DNA of 64,000 bases from Rossellomorea orangium (GTDB taxonomy: Bacteria; Bacillota; Bacilli; Bacillales; Bacillaceae_B). Below are positions 1 through 8,622 of this stretch, piece after piece. Below the pieces are notes generated by a model. That model was not told where the DNA came from. It ran no database searches and worked only from the letters and a program-made list of their open reading frames with translations. The DNA lies in NCBI RefSeq assembly GCF_019334305.1, contig NZ_JAHWGH010000014.1, positions 62,001-126,000 of the forward strand, in the 5' to 3' direction. The stretch's first letter is position 1. Every line of letters starts with the position of its first letter. A program made the position numbers and the translations under genes.

Positions 1-277
1 CCCGCCAGCAAAACACGACAATCTCTCCATCCAGCTTTCGAAACTCACGAATAAAGGCAGGAAGTTTCCCTGAAAAAATCTCCAGCCCCCGATCCGTCGC
101 CACTTCCTTACTCACCTGCTTATACAGCGTCCCGACTTCTGCTCTTTCCCCATCATCAAACACAGGGATGTTCACGCTTCCCGGAATTGTCATTTCCCTG
201 TATTCAGAAGGAGAACGTACGTCCACGAGTGTATACTTATGTAAATCGCATTGCTCTATGGTTAGATCCCTGAACAT
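1..277 (-). CDS. mnmH: tRNA 2-selenouridine synthase MnmH, N-terminal part (partial)
   Basis: The reading frame runs off the left edge; only the first 92 residues are visible. They form a rhodanese-like domain: the stretch LVDVRSPSEYREMTIPGSVN near residue 17, then ERAEVGTLYKQ, and the active-site loop VVFCWRG at the window edge. This wording (VRSPSE, AEVGTLYK, FCWRG) is typical of MnmH/SelU, which swaps sulfur for selenium or geranylates 2-thiouridine at the tRNA wobble position. The ATG at 277 follows GAGGGGAG with an 8-base spacer. The C-terminal P-loop domain lies outside, so a stand-alone rhodanese cannot be strictly excluded. Confidence 0.85.
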   Translation of the reverse strand, partial: MFRDLTIEQCDLHKYTLVDVRSPSEYREMTIPGSVNIPVFDDGERAEVGTLYKQVSKEVATDRGLEIFSGKLPAFIREFRKLDGEIVVFCWR

Positions 278-508
278 AACGAACACTCCCCTCACGGTCT
301 CTATGTCCTATTCTACACTAATTATTCTCTCCGTTTTGATTCTATTTTAGAACGTTTCAACTAGTCCTTTCATCCTGTTTGTGTATTGAATATTCAGATT
401 TTTTACCTCATTGGTACTATATACCATCCATTCAACTCCCACTATAATGGAATTAGAAATAATATTTCATGTTTTCTGGTCATTTTTTGAAGTATTATTT
501 CAATAAAA

Positions 509-522
509 TGAAAACGGTTTCT
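509..522 (+). promoter_or_regulatory. candidate cre (CcpA) site upstream of the GHL10 glycosidase
   Basis: TGAAAACGGTTTCT matches the cre consensus TGWAANCGNTNWCA at 13 of 14 positions (last base T instead of A). It sits about 28 bases before the start codon and downstream of a TATAAT at 443-448, a position suited to roadblock repression. Regulation by CcpA is inferred. Confidence 0.45.
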
Positions 523-549
523 TATAAACCGAAGGAGAGGAGTTTGTTC

Positions 550-2097
550 ATGAAAGCAGTTAAGTACATGATCATCGCCGTGATGATGTTCTCGCTGGCT
601 CTTCCTTTTACCGGGAAAGTTAAAGCAGCAGAGACAAGTGCTCCAAAGCACGAAATGCGGGCTGCGTGGATTGCAACCGTCACGAATATCGACATGGCAG
701 CCGGAATGGATCAGCAGGAATTTACGGACTGGGTGATGAGCACCCTGGATGAGTTAAAAAAATTAAACTTCAATACGGTGATCTATCAAGTCAAACCGAC
801 CGCTGATGCCTTGTATCCCTCTGAACTCGCTCCATGGTCCCAGTACATCACCGGGGACAAGCAGGGAACCGACCCAGGCTATGACCCACTTGCCATCATG
901 TTAGACGAATCGCATAAGCGCGGGATCGAAGTCCACGCCTGGGTGAATCCTTACCGCATCACGATGCCGAATCAAACCATTGAATCACTGGCAGAGAATA
1001 ACGTTGCCAAGCTTCACCCTGAATGGGTCCTGAAGTATGGTAAACAGTATTATCTCAACCCCGGTATTCCCGAAGTACAACAATACCTGATTGATACAGT
1101 AAAAGAACTGGTAAACAACTACGACATAGAAGCCGTTCATATGGATGATTATTTCTACCCTTATAAAATTGCAGGAGAAAGCTTCCCAGATCAAGATACA
1201 TACGAGAAATATGGCAGTGCTTTCGACAATATCGACGACTGGAGACGCAACAACGTCGATGAACTCGTTGCAGATATCAACAATGAAATCAAAGAAATCA
1301 AAGACTATGTCCAATTCGGGATTTCCCCTTTTGGAGTATGGAGAAACATTGCTGATGATCCTACAGGAAGTGCGACACAGGCAGGACAAACGAATTTCGA
1401 CGACCTGTATGCCGACACCCGTCAGTGGATCAAGGATGGCAGCATAGACTATATCACCCCGCAAATCTATTGGTCTAGGAAACTCGCTGTCGCCAACTAC
1501 TCTGTCCTCCTTGACTGGTGGAGCCGGGAAGTGAATGAGTATTCGTATGAGCACCCGGTCAATCTGTACATCGGGATGGCCGATTATAAGGTCGGGGACA
1601 ATTTTGACCAGGAATGGTTCAATCCTTACGAGCTGCCTGAGCAGATCATGGACAACCGTGATAACGGAACGGCCCTTGGGCAGATGCACTTCTCCCTCCG
1701 ACAAATTTTCGAGAACCCGCTTGGATACGCAGATATTTTAAGAAATGAAGTATACACTGAGAAAGCATTGACTCCTGCCACTCCATGGAATAACGATCAC
1801 CTTCCGAAGAAGCCGAACAAGGTGAAAGCGGATAAGCAGGAAGACGGAATCAAATTGACCATCGATGATAAGAAGCACTCTGACGCACGAAAGTATGTCA
1901 TCTACCGTTTTGATGGAGTGAAAGAAGGAGATTACGAGAATCCAGCGAATATCGTGGATGTCGTGTATTCCAGAGAAAGTCTCACAACCTATGAAGATAC
2001 GTCTGCTGCTGAAGGTGGCATATACACATATGGTGTTACATCCGTTTCTCCGACAGGGGTGGAAAGTAAGGATGCGAAAACAGTAAGAATCCACTAA
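550..2097 (+). CDS. secreted GHL10-family glycoside hydrolase (YngK-like)
   Basis: The 515-residue product starts at the ATG that follows GAAGGAGAGG with a 9-base spacer; an in-frame start 27 codons upstream lacks a ribosome site. Residues 1-27 form a signal peptide ending in VKAA. Residues about 33-400 match the glycosyl-hydrolase-like 10 family (old DUF187): MRAAWIATVTNID, FNTVIYQVKPTADALYPSE, HAWVNPYRI, AVHMDDYFYPY and FGISPFGVW are its usual blocks, with the acidic DD near the barrel core. Residues from about 430 look like a fibronectin-III-like module. This matches Bacillus subtilis YngK in organisation. The substrate is unknown, though peptidoglycan-type sugars are suspected for the family. 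A possible cre site upstream suggests carbon catabolite control. Confidence 0.85.
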   Translation: MKAVKYMIIAVMMFSLALPFTGKVKAAETSAPKHEMRAAWIATVTNIDMAAGMDQQEFTDWVMSTLDELKKLNFNTVIYQVKPTADALYPSELAPWSQYITGDKQGTDPGYDPLAIMLDESHKRGIEVHAWVNPYRITMPNQTIESLAENNVAKLHPEWVLKYGKQYYLNPGIPEVQQYLIDTVKELVNNYDIEAVHMDDYFYPYKIAGESFPDQDTYEKYGSAFDNIDDWRRNNVDELVADINNEIKEIKDYVQFGISPFGVWRNIADDPTGSATQAGQTNFDDLYADTRQWIKDGSIDYITPQIYWSRKLAVANYSVLLDWWSREVNEYSYEHPVNLYIGMADYKVGDNFDQEWFNPYELPEQIMDNRDNGTALGQMHFSLRQIFENPLGYADILRNEVYTEKALTPATPWNNDHLPKKPNKVKADKQEDGIKLTIDDKKHSDARKYVIYRFDGVKEGDYENPANIVDVVYSRESLTTYEDTSAAEGGIYTYGVTSVSPTGVESKDAKTVRIH

Positions 2098-2102
2098 TCA
2101 TG

Positions 2103-2143
2103 AAAGGAGCGCTTCCCCTTTACGGCGAAGCGCTCCTTTTTTA
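2103..2143. terminator. bidirectional intrinsic terminator
   Basis: Inverted repeat GGAGCGCTTC (2106-2115) / GAAGCGCTCC (2127-2136) followed by a T-run on the + strand. It lies between the converging glycosidase and cysteine dioxygenase genes and can serve both; the A-rich left flank gives U residues on the other strand. Confidence 0.85.
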
Positions 2144-2692
2144 TTTCAATTGCATTTCTTTTATCTTTTGCCTGAGATGATCCGGCCACCATGCACCACA
2201 TTCATCAGAAACCACACAGGCAGCACACTTTTCCAAATCATACACCATCATCCCCTGAATGGGTGGCGAGTAGAGGTGGACGGTCACCAAGTCTTCCCCA
2301 CTCCCTTTCTTCATTTTGTGAACACCTTTCTTCGGGGCATAGAAGAAAGAACCTTTCGAGTATTCACGGTCAAATATCTCCTGTGGGAGCTGGTTATCCT
2401 TTACTTCAAAGATTGTATTGACTGAAGTCCCGTTCATCACCTGGATCCAACCCTTTGAGTTTCCGTGGTCATGAGGGGCACATTCCCTATCGGACCAATT
2501 CATCACGAGAAGCTCGACTGCTTCATTTTGATAAAGGAGCTTACGATAATATGGCTTTCCTTCCGGAGATTGCAAGTACGGCTGTAACTCCTCAAGAGTT
2601 AAATGAAGAGACTGCAAAACTTCTTTCATTTCATTTGTTGAAGGGTTGGTCAATTCATCCAATGTATTCTTTATCCGTTCCTTTAAGGTCAC
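2141..2692 (-). CDS. cysteine dioxygenase family protein
   Basis: 183 residues in the cupin fold of cysteine dioxygenase, which oxidises cysteine to cysteine sulfinate using non-haem iron. The metal-site segment CAPHDHGNSKGWIQVMNG (about residue 73) supplies two His, and VHLYSPPIQGMMVYD near 140 gives the third His region. Size and order resemble Bacillus YubC. The start is GTG at 2692 preceded by AGGGGGG with a 7-base spacer; the ATG alternatives lie inside the domain. It begins 18 bases after the DMT permease stop, so the two are probably co-transcribed, which may link the permease to sulfur amino acids or sulfinates (inference). Confidence 0.85.
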   Translation of the reverse strand: MTLKERIKNTLDELTNPSTNEMKEVLQSLHLTLEELQPYLQSPEGKPYYRKLLYQNEAVELLVMNWSDRECAPHDHGNSKGWIQVMNGTSVNTIFEVKDNQLPQEIFDREYSKGSFFYAPKKGVHKMKKGSGEDLVTVHLYSPPIQGMMVYDLEKCAACVVSDECGAWWPDHLRQKIKEMQLK

Positions 2693-2710
2693 AGCGGATC
2701 CCCCCTGATG

Positions 2711-3658
2711 TTATCGTTTCCTCCATAGAAACCGGTGGAGTACAGAAATCACCTGGCCATTCACAATGACAACTCCTATTATAATTATGACTCCACCCAG
2801 GATGCTTATGAAAACAATTTTCTCATGCAGTAGAATGATTGCCGCAATGAGGGTAGTGACAGGCTCCAAATACAGAAACATCGACACCTTGGACGCATCC
2901 AATACCTCCAAAGATTTCGCCCAATACCAGTACGCGATACCTGAAACAAATATCCCGAGGAACATCAAGTGGGCCCACTCTACATTTGATAAAAGGGAAA
3001 TGCTTTCCCAGCCGCGGTTTCGAATGAGGAACGGGATCGTCAAACTGAATCCGAGCAGGCTCATATAAAACGTGATGACGAGAGACGGCAGCTCGATGCG
3101 AAGCTTCTTCAGCAGCACGGAGTAGACGGCCCAGTTCAATGTACTCAGAATCATCAGGATATACCCGATATTGACAGCAAATCCGATAGACTGACCGCTC
3201 CTCGCTGTCGTCACCATCAGCACACCTGTAATCGCGATGATCATTCCCAGCGCTTTAGGGAACGTCATTTTTTCATGCAAAAATAGCATGGAGAGGATGA
3301 CGGTGAACACAGGTGAAAAAGAAATCATCCACCCTGCCGAGGAAGCTTCGATGGTCAGGAGCGCAGTCGCCTGGATGACCTGATGAATGAAGACGCCGAG
3401 GATGCCAAGTATGATTAAGTGAGGGATGTACTTGAGTGGGATGGTAAGCCTGTATCCTTTTAATAGTAGAAGCATGAGCAGAAACAGAGCTCCTATCGCA
3501 AACCGCAGAACGAGGAGTGTATACGGATCAAGGGTATCCAGTACCGCTTTGGTGGATACGAAGGAAATACCCCAGAAGCTGATGGACATTGTGGCATATA
3601 ATGAGGCGGCAACCTTTGATTTAGTTGGAATCATGGACGGGGCATCCTTTCTGGACAT
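2711..3658 (-). CDS. EamA/DMT-family transporter
   Basis: A 315-residue very hydrophobic protein with about ten membrane segments arranged as two EamA repeats (FWGISFVSTKAV near residue 29; LNWAVYSVLLKKL near residue 175). Such proteins export or import small metabolites such as amino acids. The first ATG (3658) has a weak ribosome site, while the ATG at 3634 follows AAAGGA with 10 bases and would give a 307-residue protein with the usual short N-terminus; either is possible. It lies immediately upstream of cysteine dioxygenase in the same direction. Substrate not visible from sequence. Confidence 0.85.
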   Translation of the reverse strand: MSRKDAPSMIPTKSKVAASLYATMSISFWGISFVSTKAVLDTLDPYTLLVLRFAIGALFLLMLLLLKGYRLTIPLKYIPHLIILGILGVFIHQVIQATALLTIEASSAGWMISFSPVFTVILSMLFLHEKMTFPKALGMIIAITGVLMVTTARSGQSIGFAVNIGYILMILSTLNWAVYSVLLKKLRIELPSLVITFYMSLLGFSLTIPFLIRNRGWESISLLSNVEWAHLMFLGIFVSGIAYWYWAKSLEVLDASKVSMFLYLEPVTTLIAAIILLHEKIVFISILGGVIIIIGVVIVNGQVISVLHRFLWRKR

Positions 3659-3857
3659 AGTTTCTTTCTATCAAGGTATGCTCGTCCAGGGGAAAGATGT
3701 GCAGGGGTTTGGGGTGTTTTAAAATAAGTTGGTTGGTTTTGTAAATATGGTTAGTAGTTTTTTAAAAAACAGGTATCTGTTCAGGTATGGGCATTTAGTC
3801 AGATGATATGAAAGCATGCACCTATCGGCTAGGGAATGGTAAGCACTCGAGCTGATA

Positions 3858-4046
3858 AATAAATGGAGAAATTCCGCTTATTTTAAAATTTCTATTTAAA
3901 TTGGCTGAAATAGACGGAAAGATTCCGCCTATTCACTCGAAAAGTACAAAAATGGTTGGTTTTTCTTGCGATAAGCGGAAAAACTCCGCCTATTTGCCTC
4001 CCAAACAAGTTATATTCTGAATGTAACCGGAAAATCTCCGCTTATC
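3858..4046. repeat. four tandem short palindromes (GCGGA-N-TCCGC type)
   Basis: Four imperfect palindromes with a common plan, AATA-GCGGA-AAA-TCCGC-TATT, are centred near 3870, 3921, 3982 and 4034. Spacing is about 51-61 bases. The best copy (3970-3994) reads ATAAGCGGA then AAAAC then TCCGCCTAT. Copies differ at both arms, often in a compensating way, so the pairing rather than the exact base seems kept. None has a T-run. Confidence 0.75.
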
Positions 4047-4107
4047 ATTGCTGGTTTTTCTACAAAGGGCAAGACTTCTCAAGATACATAAATGTTTAAC
4101 TAATCCT

Positions 4108-4138
4108 AAAAAAAGAAACTCGCCAATGAGGCGAGTTC
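4108..4138 (-). terminator. intrinsic terminator downstream of the GH4 gene
   Basis: On the minus strand AACTCGCC / GGCGAGTT (arms 4117-4124 and 4130-4137) is followed by a T-run (A-run at 4108-4114 on +). It lies about 107 bases after the GH4 stop codon and ends the leftward operon. Confidence 0.85.
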
Positions 4139-4244
4139 TACTTTTAAAATTCCTATAATGATTAGTATTACTACAACTGTGATTTCGGTACATATTTTTT
4201 ATATTAGCACCTCATTTAGATTCCGATTGTGGAGCTTCTTCTCT

Positions 4245-5576
4245 TTATTTATGAGCTACCCTCTCACCAAACTGAGGCAAATACTCTTTATGAACCTCAA
4301 ACATTTCACCCAACAGCTGTTTCGCCTTCACATCACTCGTCACCAACGGATTGATTGTCATGGCAAGCAGTGCTTTCTCATAGGAACCGGTTACGGATGC
4401 TTCTGCAGCCACCCGCTCAAAGGATTTAATCTGCTGGACAAGCCCACTGACTGAAACGGGCAACTCTCCTACTGCAATCGGCTTCGGTCCAGATTTAGTC
4501 ACGACGCAGTTCACTTCCACGGCAGATTCCCGTGGCAGATCACTGATCGCCCCATCATTGCGGACATTCAAAGTCTGGATATCCTCGCGGTCGTTATGGA
4601 TGGACGATATGAGGTTGCATGCTGCATCGCTGTAATAAGCTCCTCCACGCTCTTCAAGTTGCGGAGGCTTAACGGCTAAGCTTTCATCCTTGTACAGATC
4701 GAACAGCTCATTCTCCAATTTCTGAACGACTTCCGCACGGGTCGTACCCGTCTTGAATTCTTCTAGCTGCTTTTCTAAAATATCACTCGTTTTATAGAAG
4801 TAGCGGTGATACGGGCAAGGGACGACTCCCAGACTCCTGATGAATTCAGGCTCCCACGGAAGTGGCGCAATATTTCTCATGCTGACCTGCCTCTCTGGGT
4901 CACTCATGATTTCCAGTACTTCCCCTAATACAGATTCTCCGTCCACGAGAACGTCCAATCCATATACCATATGATTCAGTCCGGCAAACTTGATATGAAG
5001 GCGTTCAACCTCGACACCTAGAAGTTTCGCCAGGGTTATCCTCGTATTGATGGGAAGATTGCAAACGCCGACAACCTTTGGGTTCGATCCATAACGAAGC
5101 AACGCTTCTGTCACCATGCCTGCTGGGTTCGTGAAATTGATCAGCCAGGCATCGGGACACAGTTCCTGCATCTCCTCAGAGATTTCCAAAAGGACAGGAA
5201 TCGTTCTCATTCCCTTAAAGAGTCCGCCAGCCCCATTCGTTTCCTGACCGATCATTCCGTATTTAATCGGCAGACGCTCGTCCAGAATCCGGGCTTTCAG
5301 CTGTCCGACACGCATTTGGGTCGTGACATAGTCTGCCCCTCTTAATGCCTCTTTCCGGTCCAATGTCAGATGGATCTCCATAGGGACCCCTGATCTTTCC
5401 ACCATCCTCTTCGCTAAGTTCCCGACGATATCCAGCTTCTCTCTTCCAGCCTCAATATCCACCAGCCACAGCTCACGAACAGGCAGTTCATCATACCGCT
5501 TGATCAATCCCTCAACAAACTCAGGAGTATAGCTCGAACCCCCGCCAATCGTCACGACCTTGATTCCATTTCCCAT
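4245..5576 (-). CDS. GH4-family 6-phospho-glycosidase (6-phospho-beta-glucosidase type)
   Basis: 443 residues, normal size for glycoside hydrolase family 4. These NAD- and Mn-dependent enzymes cleave phosphorylated disaccharides made by PTS uptake. The N-terminal dinucleotide motif GGGSSYTPEFVEG (residue 9 on) and GQETNGAGGLFKGMRTIPV identify the LicH/CelF/ChbF branch; VVGVCNLP holds the metal-binding Cys and GLNHMVYG the metal His. It ends an operon with the lactose/cellobiose-type PTS genes. Given MupG, an amino-sugar kinase and AnmK on the divergent arm, the natural substrate may be a phosphorylated amino-sugar disaccharide (for example 6-phospho-diacetylchitobiose) rather than cellobiose; sequence alone does not decide. 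Confidence 0.9.
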   Translation of the reverse strand: MGNGIKVVTIGGGSSYTPEFVEGLIKRYDELPVRELWLVDIEAGREKLDIVGNLAKRMVERSGVPMEIHLTLDRKEALRGADYVTTQMRVGQLKARILDERLPIKYGMIGQETNGAGGLFKGMRTIPVLLEISEEMQELCPDAWLINFTNPAGMVTEALLRYGSNPKVVGVCNLPINTRITLAKLLGVEVERLHIKFAGLNHMVYGLDVLVDGESVLGEVLEIMSDPERQVSMRNIAPLPWEPEFIRSLGVVPCPYHRYFYKTSDILEKQLEEFKTGTTRAEVVQKLENELFDLYKDESLAVKPPQLEERGGAYYSDAACNLISSIHNDREDIQTLNVRNDGAISDLPRESAVEVNCVVTKSGPKPIAVGELPVSVSGLVQQIKSFERVAAEASVTGSYEKALLAMTINPLVTSDVKAKQLLGEMFEVHKEYLPQFGERVAHK

Positions 5577-5591
5577 CCTGTACGCCCCCTG

Positions 5592-5882
5592 TTATCTGGC
5601 CACAAAAGCCAGTATGAAACTTATGACAAAGCTGACTACTACGGCTAAAAACATCCGCTTCTTTTTAACAGATGCATCTTCTACCGGCCCTTCAATCTTC
5701 AATAGAATAACCGAGAGCCCGATCGAAGCTGAAATGCCCGTAGCCAAAAACACGCTCCATTCCTTTGCAAGCCCCGTGCTCATCAATGGCTTTGAAAGAA
5801 GTAAGAGTCCGATAGATACCGAGATTAATAATACAAATACACTTCTAAAACCGATTCTCTTTGGCACAACGGTTTCTGTCAT
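5592..5882 (-). CDS. small three-helix membrane protein, unknown
   Basis: A 96-residue protein starting at the ATG at 5882, which follows AGGAG with an 8-base spacer (GTG 5891 and ATG 5888 are alternatives but too close). Three hydrophobic segments (about residues 15-32, 45-63 and 78-95) are separated by short charged loops. It ends 15 bases before the GH4 gene and so is probably translated with it. I do not recognise the family. A hairpin and a repeat element separate it from the PTS IIC gene upstream, so it may also have its own promoter. Confidence 0.6.
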   Translation of the reverse strand: MTETVVPKRIGFRSVFVLLISVSIGLLLLSKPLMSTGLAKEWSVFLATGISASIGLSVILLKIEGPVEDASVKKKRMFLAVVVSFVISFILAFVAR

Positions 5883-5905
5883 GTCCATCACTCCTGACCT
5901 AGTAA

Positions 5906-5935
5906 AGAAGTGGGAATCCTAGGACCCCCACTTCT
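5906..5935. terminator. hairpin between PTS IIC and the small membrane gene
   Basis: AGAAGTGGG / CCCACTTCT (5906-5914, 5927-5935). On the minus strand it is followed by TTTACT only, so it is a weak terminator or an RNA stability element within the PTS operon. Confidence 0.5.
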
Positions 5936-5972
5936 GTTACTTATTATAGTAGAATGCCTGGCGGGTCTGGGT

Positions 5973-6115
5973 AAAGCCCCTCCGCTTTTCTTTGTCCAGC
6001 TGCGGCGGTTAGTCCCTCGAGGTCATAAGCTATTCCGTCAAGAAGGTGAAAGAGCAACCTTCATGCCGGCTTAGCTTATGCTTGTCGCCTCTCATCAAAG
6101 CCCCTCCGCTTTTCT
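5973..6115. repeat. composite palindromic repeat element inside the PTS operon
   Basis: About 143 bases bounded by a 19-base direct repeat AAAGCCCCTCCGCTTTTCT (5973-5991 and 6097-6115). Inside are two nested inverted repeats: CATAAGCTA (6024-6032) / TAGCTTATG (6072-6080) and GAAGGT (6042-6047) / ACCTTC (6057-6062). There is no coding capacity. From memory, similar hairpin repeats with CTCGAGGTCATAAGC are common in Bacillaceae intergenic DNA; that resemblance is not checked here. The right direct repeat overlaps the stop codon of the PTS IIC gene. Confidence 0.75.
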
Positions 6116-7394
6116 ACGCCGCTTGTTGATCGCTTTCTTCCATTTTTAACATTTTCTTGTCGTACATTTTTAAGAATGGGAAGTAGATTGAGAACGAGAT
6201 TCCGATGTTGATAAGAACCATGACGATCGCTCTCCAGTCACCACCTGTTGCCAGGTACGCTCCGATTGGTGCCGGAAGTGTCCAAGGCGGCATGATATAG
6301 GTTGGTGATACTAGCCCGATGCTTGTTGCCACGTATGATATCGTTGCTGTAATCAGTGGAACCGTGATGAAAGGAATGATCAAGATCGGGTTCAATACAA
6401 TGGGAGCACCAAAAATGACAGGCTCATTGATATTGAAAAGACCCGGTACAAGACATGTCTTCCCTAATGCTTTTAAATATTTGGAACGGGAGAAGAAGAC
6501 CATCGCAAGAACCAATCCAAGCGTCGCACCTGATCCACCGATCCAAATGAACCATTGATAGAACGTTTCGGGAGCGATATGTGGAATGGCGCCGCCGCTG
6601 GCAACAGCATCCGCATTGTTTACAAGGAATACTTCCCAAAGGGGACGTGCTACTGTTCCTACGACAGATACACCGTGAATCCCGAATGACCAGAAGAAAT
6701 CGATCAGGAAGACCGGTACCAACACACCAAAAATGCTGTCCCCTGCCGTAACCAATGGAGCAACTGCCACACCGACTAAATGATGCAAATCAACTCCGGC
6801 TAAAACCGTTACGGAAGATACTAATAAAATGACAATTGCTACAGGTATAAGTGCTTCAAAGCTTCGTGAAACGGATGCCGGTACTTGCTCAGGCATTTTG
6901 ATCGTGATGTTCTTCGTTTTACAGAATCTTAAGATTTCGACTGCAAGGATCGAGACGACCATGGCGACGAATAATCCGTGACCTCCAAGGTTGGTCATCG
7001 GAAGGACCCAGCCTTCTCCGTCCATGACTTTCGGTGTGATCGTCAATAATAGTGCGGCGACTGAAATCTGTGCACCGGATAACGGATCCAATTTATAGCT
7101 TTTCGAGAGATTATATCCGATCCCGAAGGCTATATAGAGCGACATGATGAACATGGTCAGCCGGTACGGAATCAGGATCTCAACGATGTTGTCAGCGGCC
7201 CACTGCTTGATGTCACCGAATACTCCGGCGTCCGGCAGTGGCGGGAACGCTAAAATCAGGAAGAATGAACCAACGATAATAAATGGCAGTGCTGAAATAA
7301 CCCCATCCCGGATTGCTTGCAAATGCCTTTGTTCTGAGAGTCTGGCCATCGGACCTGACAGATTGTTCTCCAGAAAGTTCACAAACTTTTGCAT
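6114..7394 (-). CDS. PTS lactose/cellobiose-family IIC permease (CelB/ChbC-like)
   Basis: 426 residues with about ten membrane segments; translocates the sugar while IIB phosphorylates it. Typical IIC blocks are visible: LSEQRHLQAIRDGVISALPF near residue 19, IAFGIGYNLSKSY, the substrate-loop region FGIHGVSVV, and FNINEPVIFGAPIVLNP near residue 315. The ATG follows AGGGGGT. It lies 27 bases after the IIB gene. The family is often 430-450 residues and here the stop codon lies within a repeat element, so the C-terminus may have been reset by that insertion. Confidence 0.9.
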   Translation of the reverse strand: MQKFVNFLENNLSGPMARLSEQRHLQAIRDGVISALPFIIVGSFFLILAFPPLPDAGVFGDIKQWAADNIVEILIPYRLTMFIMSLYIAFGIGYNLSKSYKLDPLSGAQISVAALLLTITPKVMDGEGWVLPMTNLGGHGLFVAMVVSILAVEILRFCKTKNITIKMPEQVPASVSRSFEALIPVAIVILLVSSVTVLAGVDLHHLVGVAVAPLVTAGDSIFGVLVPVFLIDFFWSFGIHGVSVVGTVARPLWEVFLVNNADAVASGGAIPHIAPETFYQWFIWIGGSGATLGLVLAMVFFSRSKYLKALGKTCLVPGLFNINEPVIFGAPIVLNPILIIPFITVPLITATISYVATSIGLVSPTYIMPPWTLPAPIGAYLATGGDWRAIVMVLINIGISFSIYFPFLKMYDKKMLKMEESDQQAA

Positions 7395-7421
7395 GTTACT
7401 ACCCCCTTGTTTCCTATTTAA

Positions 7422-7727
7422 TTAGTTGGTTAATTCTTTTACTGTTTTCAGTAAAGTCGGACCACCAAGTGGTGTATAAGCCTGCGGAGGAATCGGCCCA
7501 CAAGGAACATTCGCTTCATCGGCGGCTTTCTTCACTTGTTCAAAACGGTGTCTGATCTGAGGTGCTACCATACAGACATCCCACCCCTTTGAGATCTCTT
7601 CGGATACTTCCCCTGTTCCGATGGCGTGCACTTCCATCTCGATTCCCTCTTTTGTTCCCTCTTTCTTCAGGGCATTGACGACGATGGCACTGGACATACC
7701 TCCAGAACATACAAATAATACTTTCAT
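7422..7727 (-). CDS. PTS lactose/cellobiose-family IIB component
   Basis: A 101-residue cytoplasmic phosphocarrier. The phosphorylated cysteine is in MKVLFVCSGGMSS (Cys7) and the C-terminal GPTLLKTVKEL helix is typical of CelA/ChbB/LicB. It receives phosphate from IIA, which is encoded on the opposite arm (8757-9095), and passes it to the sugar in IIC. It begins 2 bases after the RpiR-type regulator stop, so regulator, IIB and IIC form one message. Confidence 0.93.
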   Translation of the reverse strand: MKVLFVCSGGMSSAIVVNALKKEGTKEGIEMEVHAIGTGEVSEEISKGWDVCMVAPQIRHRFEQVKKAADEANVPCGPIPPQAYTPLGGPTLLKTVKELTN

Positions 7728-7729
7728 CC

Positions 7730-8596
7730 CTAATCCTCCTCCTCTTTCATTCGTTGAACCACTTCATGCGTATGAATAATTTGCTCGTAAACGCCATGTC
7801 CTTTTTTCATGCATAATGCCACGAATAAAGCGTCGATCACGACGAGTTGAGCAATTCTTGCCGTCATGGTACCGATTCGGATATTGTGTTCCTCTTCGGA
7901 AATAGTCAATACAATATCGGCGAGCTTTCTTGCCGGTGATTTCCCGTGCTGGGTAAGGAGTACGATGGTTGCTCCTTTTTCCTGTGCGACATTCATCAGT
8001 TTCAAAATTTCTTTTGTCTGCCCTGAAGTCGATACGACGAACAAAACGTCTCTCTCTGTTAAGTTTGCTGCCATCATCATCTGGACATGGATGTCACTTG
8101 CCTGAAACGCCAGGTAGTTCAGCCTCAACAATTTTTGTGTGAAATCTTCTGCTACGACAGCGGAACCGCCGACTCCATACAGATAGACTCTTTCTGCCTC
8201 GTGAAACGCGTTCACTGCCCGATCCAGCTCATCGATGGAAAAAAGCTTCTCCGTATTCTTGATCGCTTGATACGTGTTGACCAATACTTTATTGAAGACC
8301 GTTTCAAGATTATCTTCAAAATGAAGAAGCGTATTGATGTCATGACTTTTCGTTTCTTCGATGTTCGTGCTTTTGGCAAGCTCGATTTTCAAGCCGCTGA
8401 AGCTATTGATCCCGATTCGTTTGCAGAACCGGATGATGGCTGCTTCACTGCTGCCACATGATTGTGAAAGTTGCTTCGTCGTCATTTCCATCACTTTCTC
8501 CGGAAACTCCAGCACGTATTGAGCAACTGCTATTTCAGATGGTGTGTAGCTTTCCATCTGACTTTTGATGTGCTTTAAAACCTGAAATTCTGTCAT
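7730..8596 (-). CDS. RpiR/MurR-family regulator with SIS sugar-phosphate domain
   Basis: 288 residues. The ATG at 8596 follows GGAGG with a 5-base spacer; an upstream in-frame TTG would overlap the ribosome site. Residues 1-75 form the helix-turn-helix (TPSEIAVAQYVLEFPEKV, SSEAAIIRFCKRIGINSFSGLK), and residues about 105-250 a SIS domain (GVGGSAVVAEDF, VVSTSGQTKE, ARKLADIVLTI) that binds phosphosugars. It is divergent from IIA/mupG across a 160-base promoter region containing a perfect 15-base palindrome, the likely operator. By family and context it probably senses an amino-sugar phosphate such as MurNAc-6P or GlcNAc-6P. Confidence 0.9.
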   Translation of the reverse strand: MTEFQVLKHIKSQMESYTPSEIAVAQYVLEFPEKVMEMTTKQLSQSCGSSEAAIIRFCKRIGINSFSGLKIELAKSTNIEETKSHDINTLLHFEDNLETVFNKVLVNTYQAIKNTEKLFSIDELDRAVNAFHEAERVYLYGVGGSAVVAEDFTQKLLRLNYLAFQASDIHVQMMMAANLTERDVLFVVSTSGQTKEILKLMNVAQEKGATIVLLTQHGKSPARKLADIVLTISEEEHNIRIGTMTARIAQLVVIDALFVALCMKKGHGVYEQIIHTHEVVQRMKEEED

Positions 8597-8622
8597 AGTC
8601 ACCTCCAAAAAAATGATTGTCT

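Larger units (their letters stand above)
3659..4244. other. gene-free interval with palindromes and the GH4 operon terminator
   Basis: I see no convincing gene here. The right part holds four spaced palindromes and an intrinsic terminator (listed separately). The left 200 bases hold no strong hairpin or clear promoter beyond AT-rich sequence upstream of the DMT permease. Confidence 0.6.

Noticed and set aside
985..1704. 239-residue minus-strand open frame
   Set aside because: Exact shadow of the GHL10 glycosidase on the other strand; no ribosome site and no recognisable motif.
3990..4193. 67-residue minus-strand frame between the GH4 terminator and palindromes
   Set aside because: It runs through the terminator and two palindromes, has low-complexity composition and no ribosome site.
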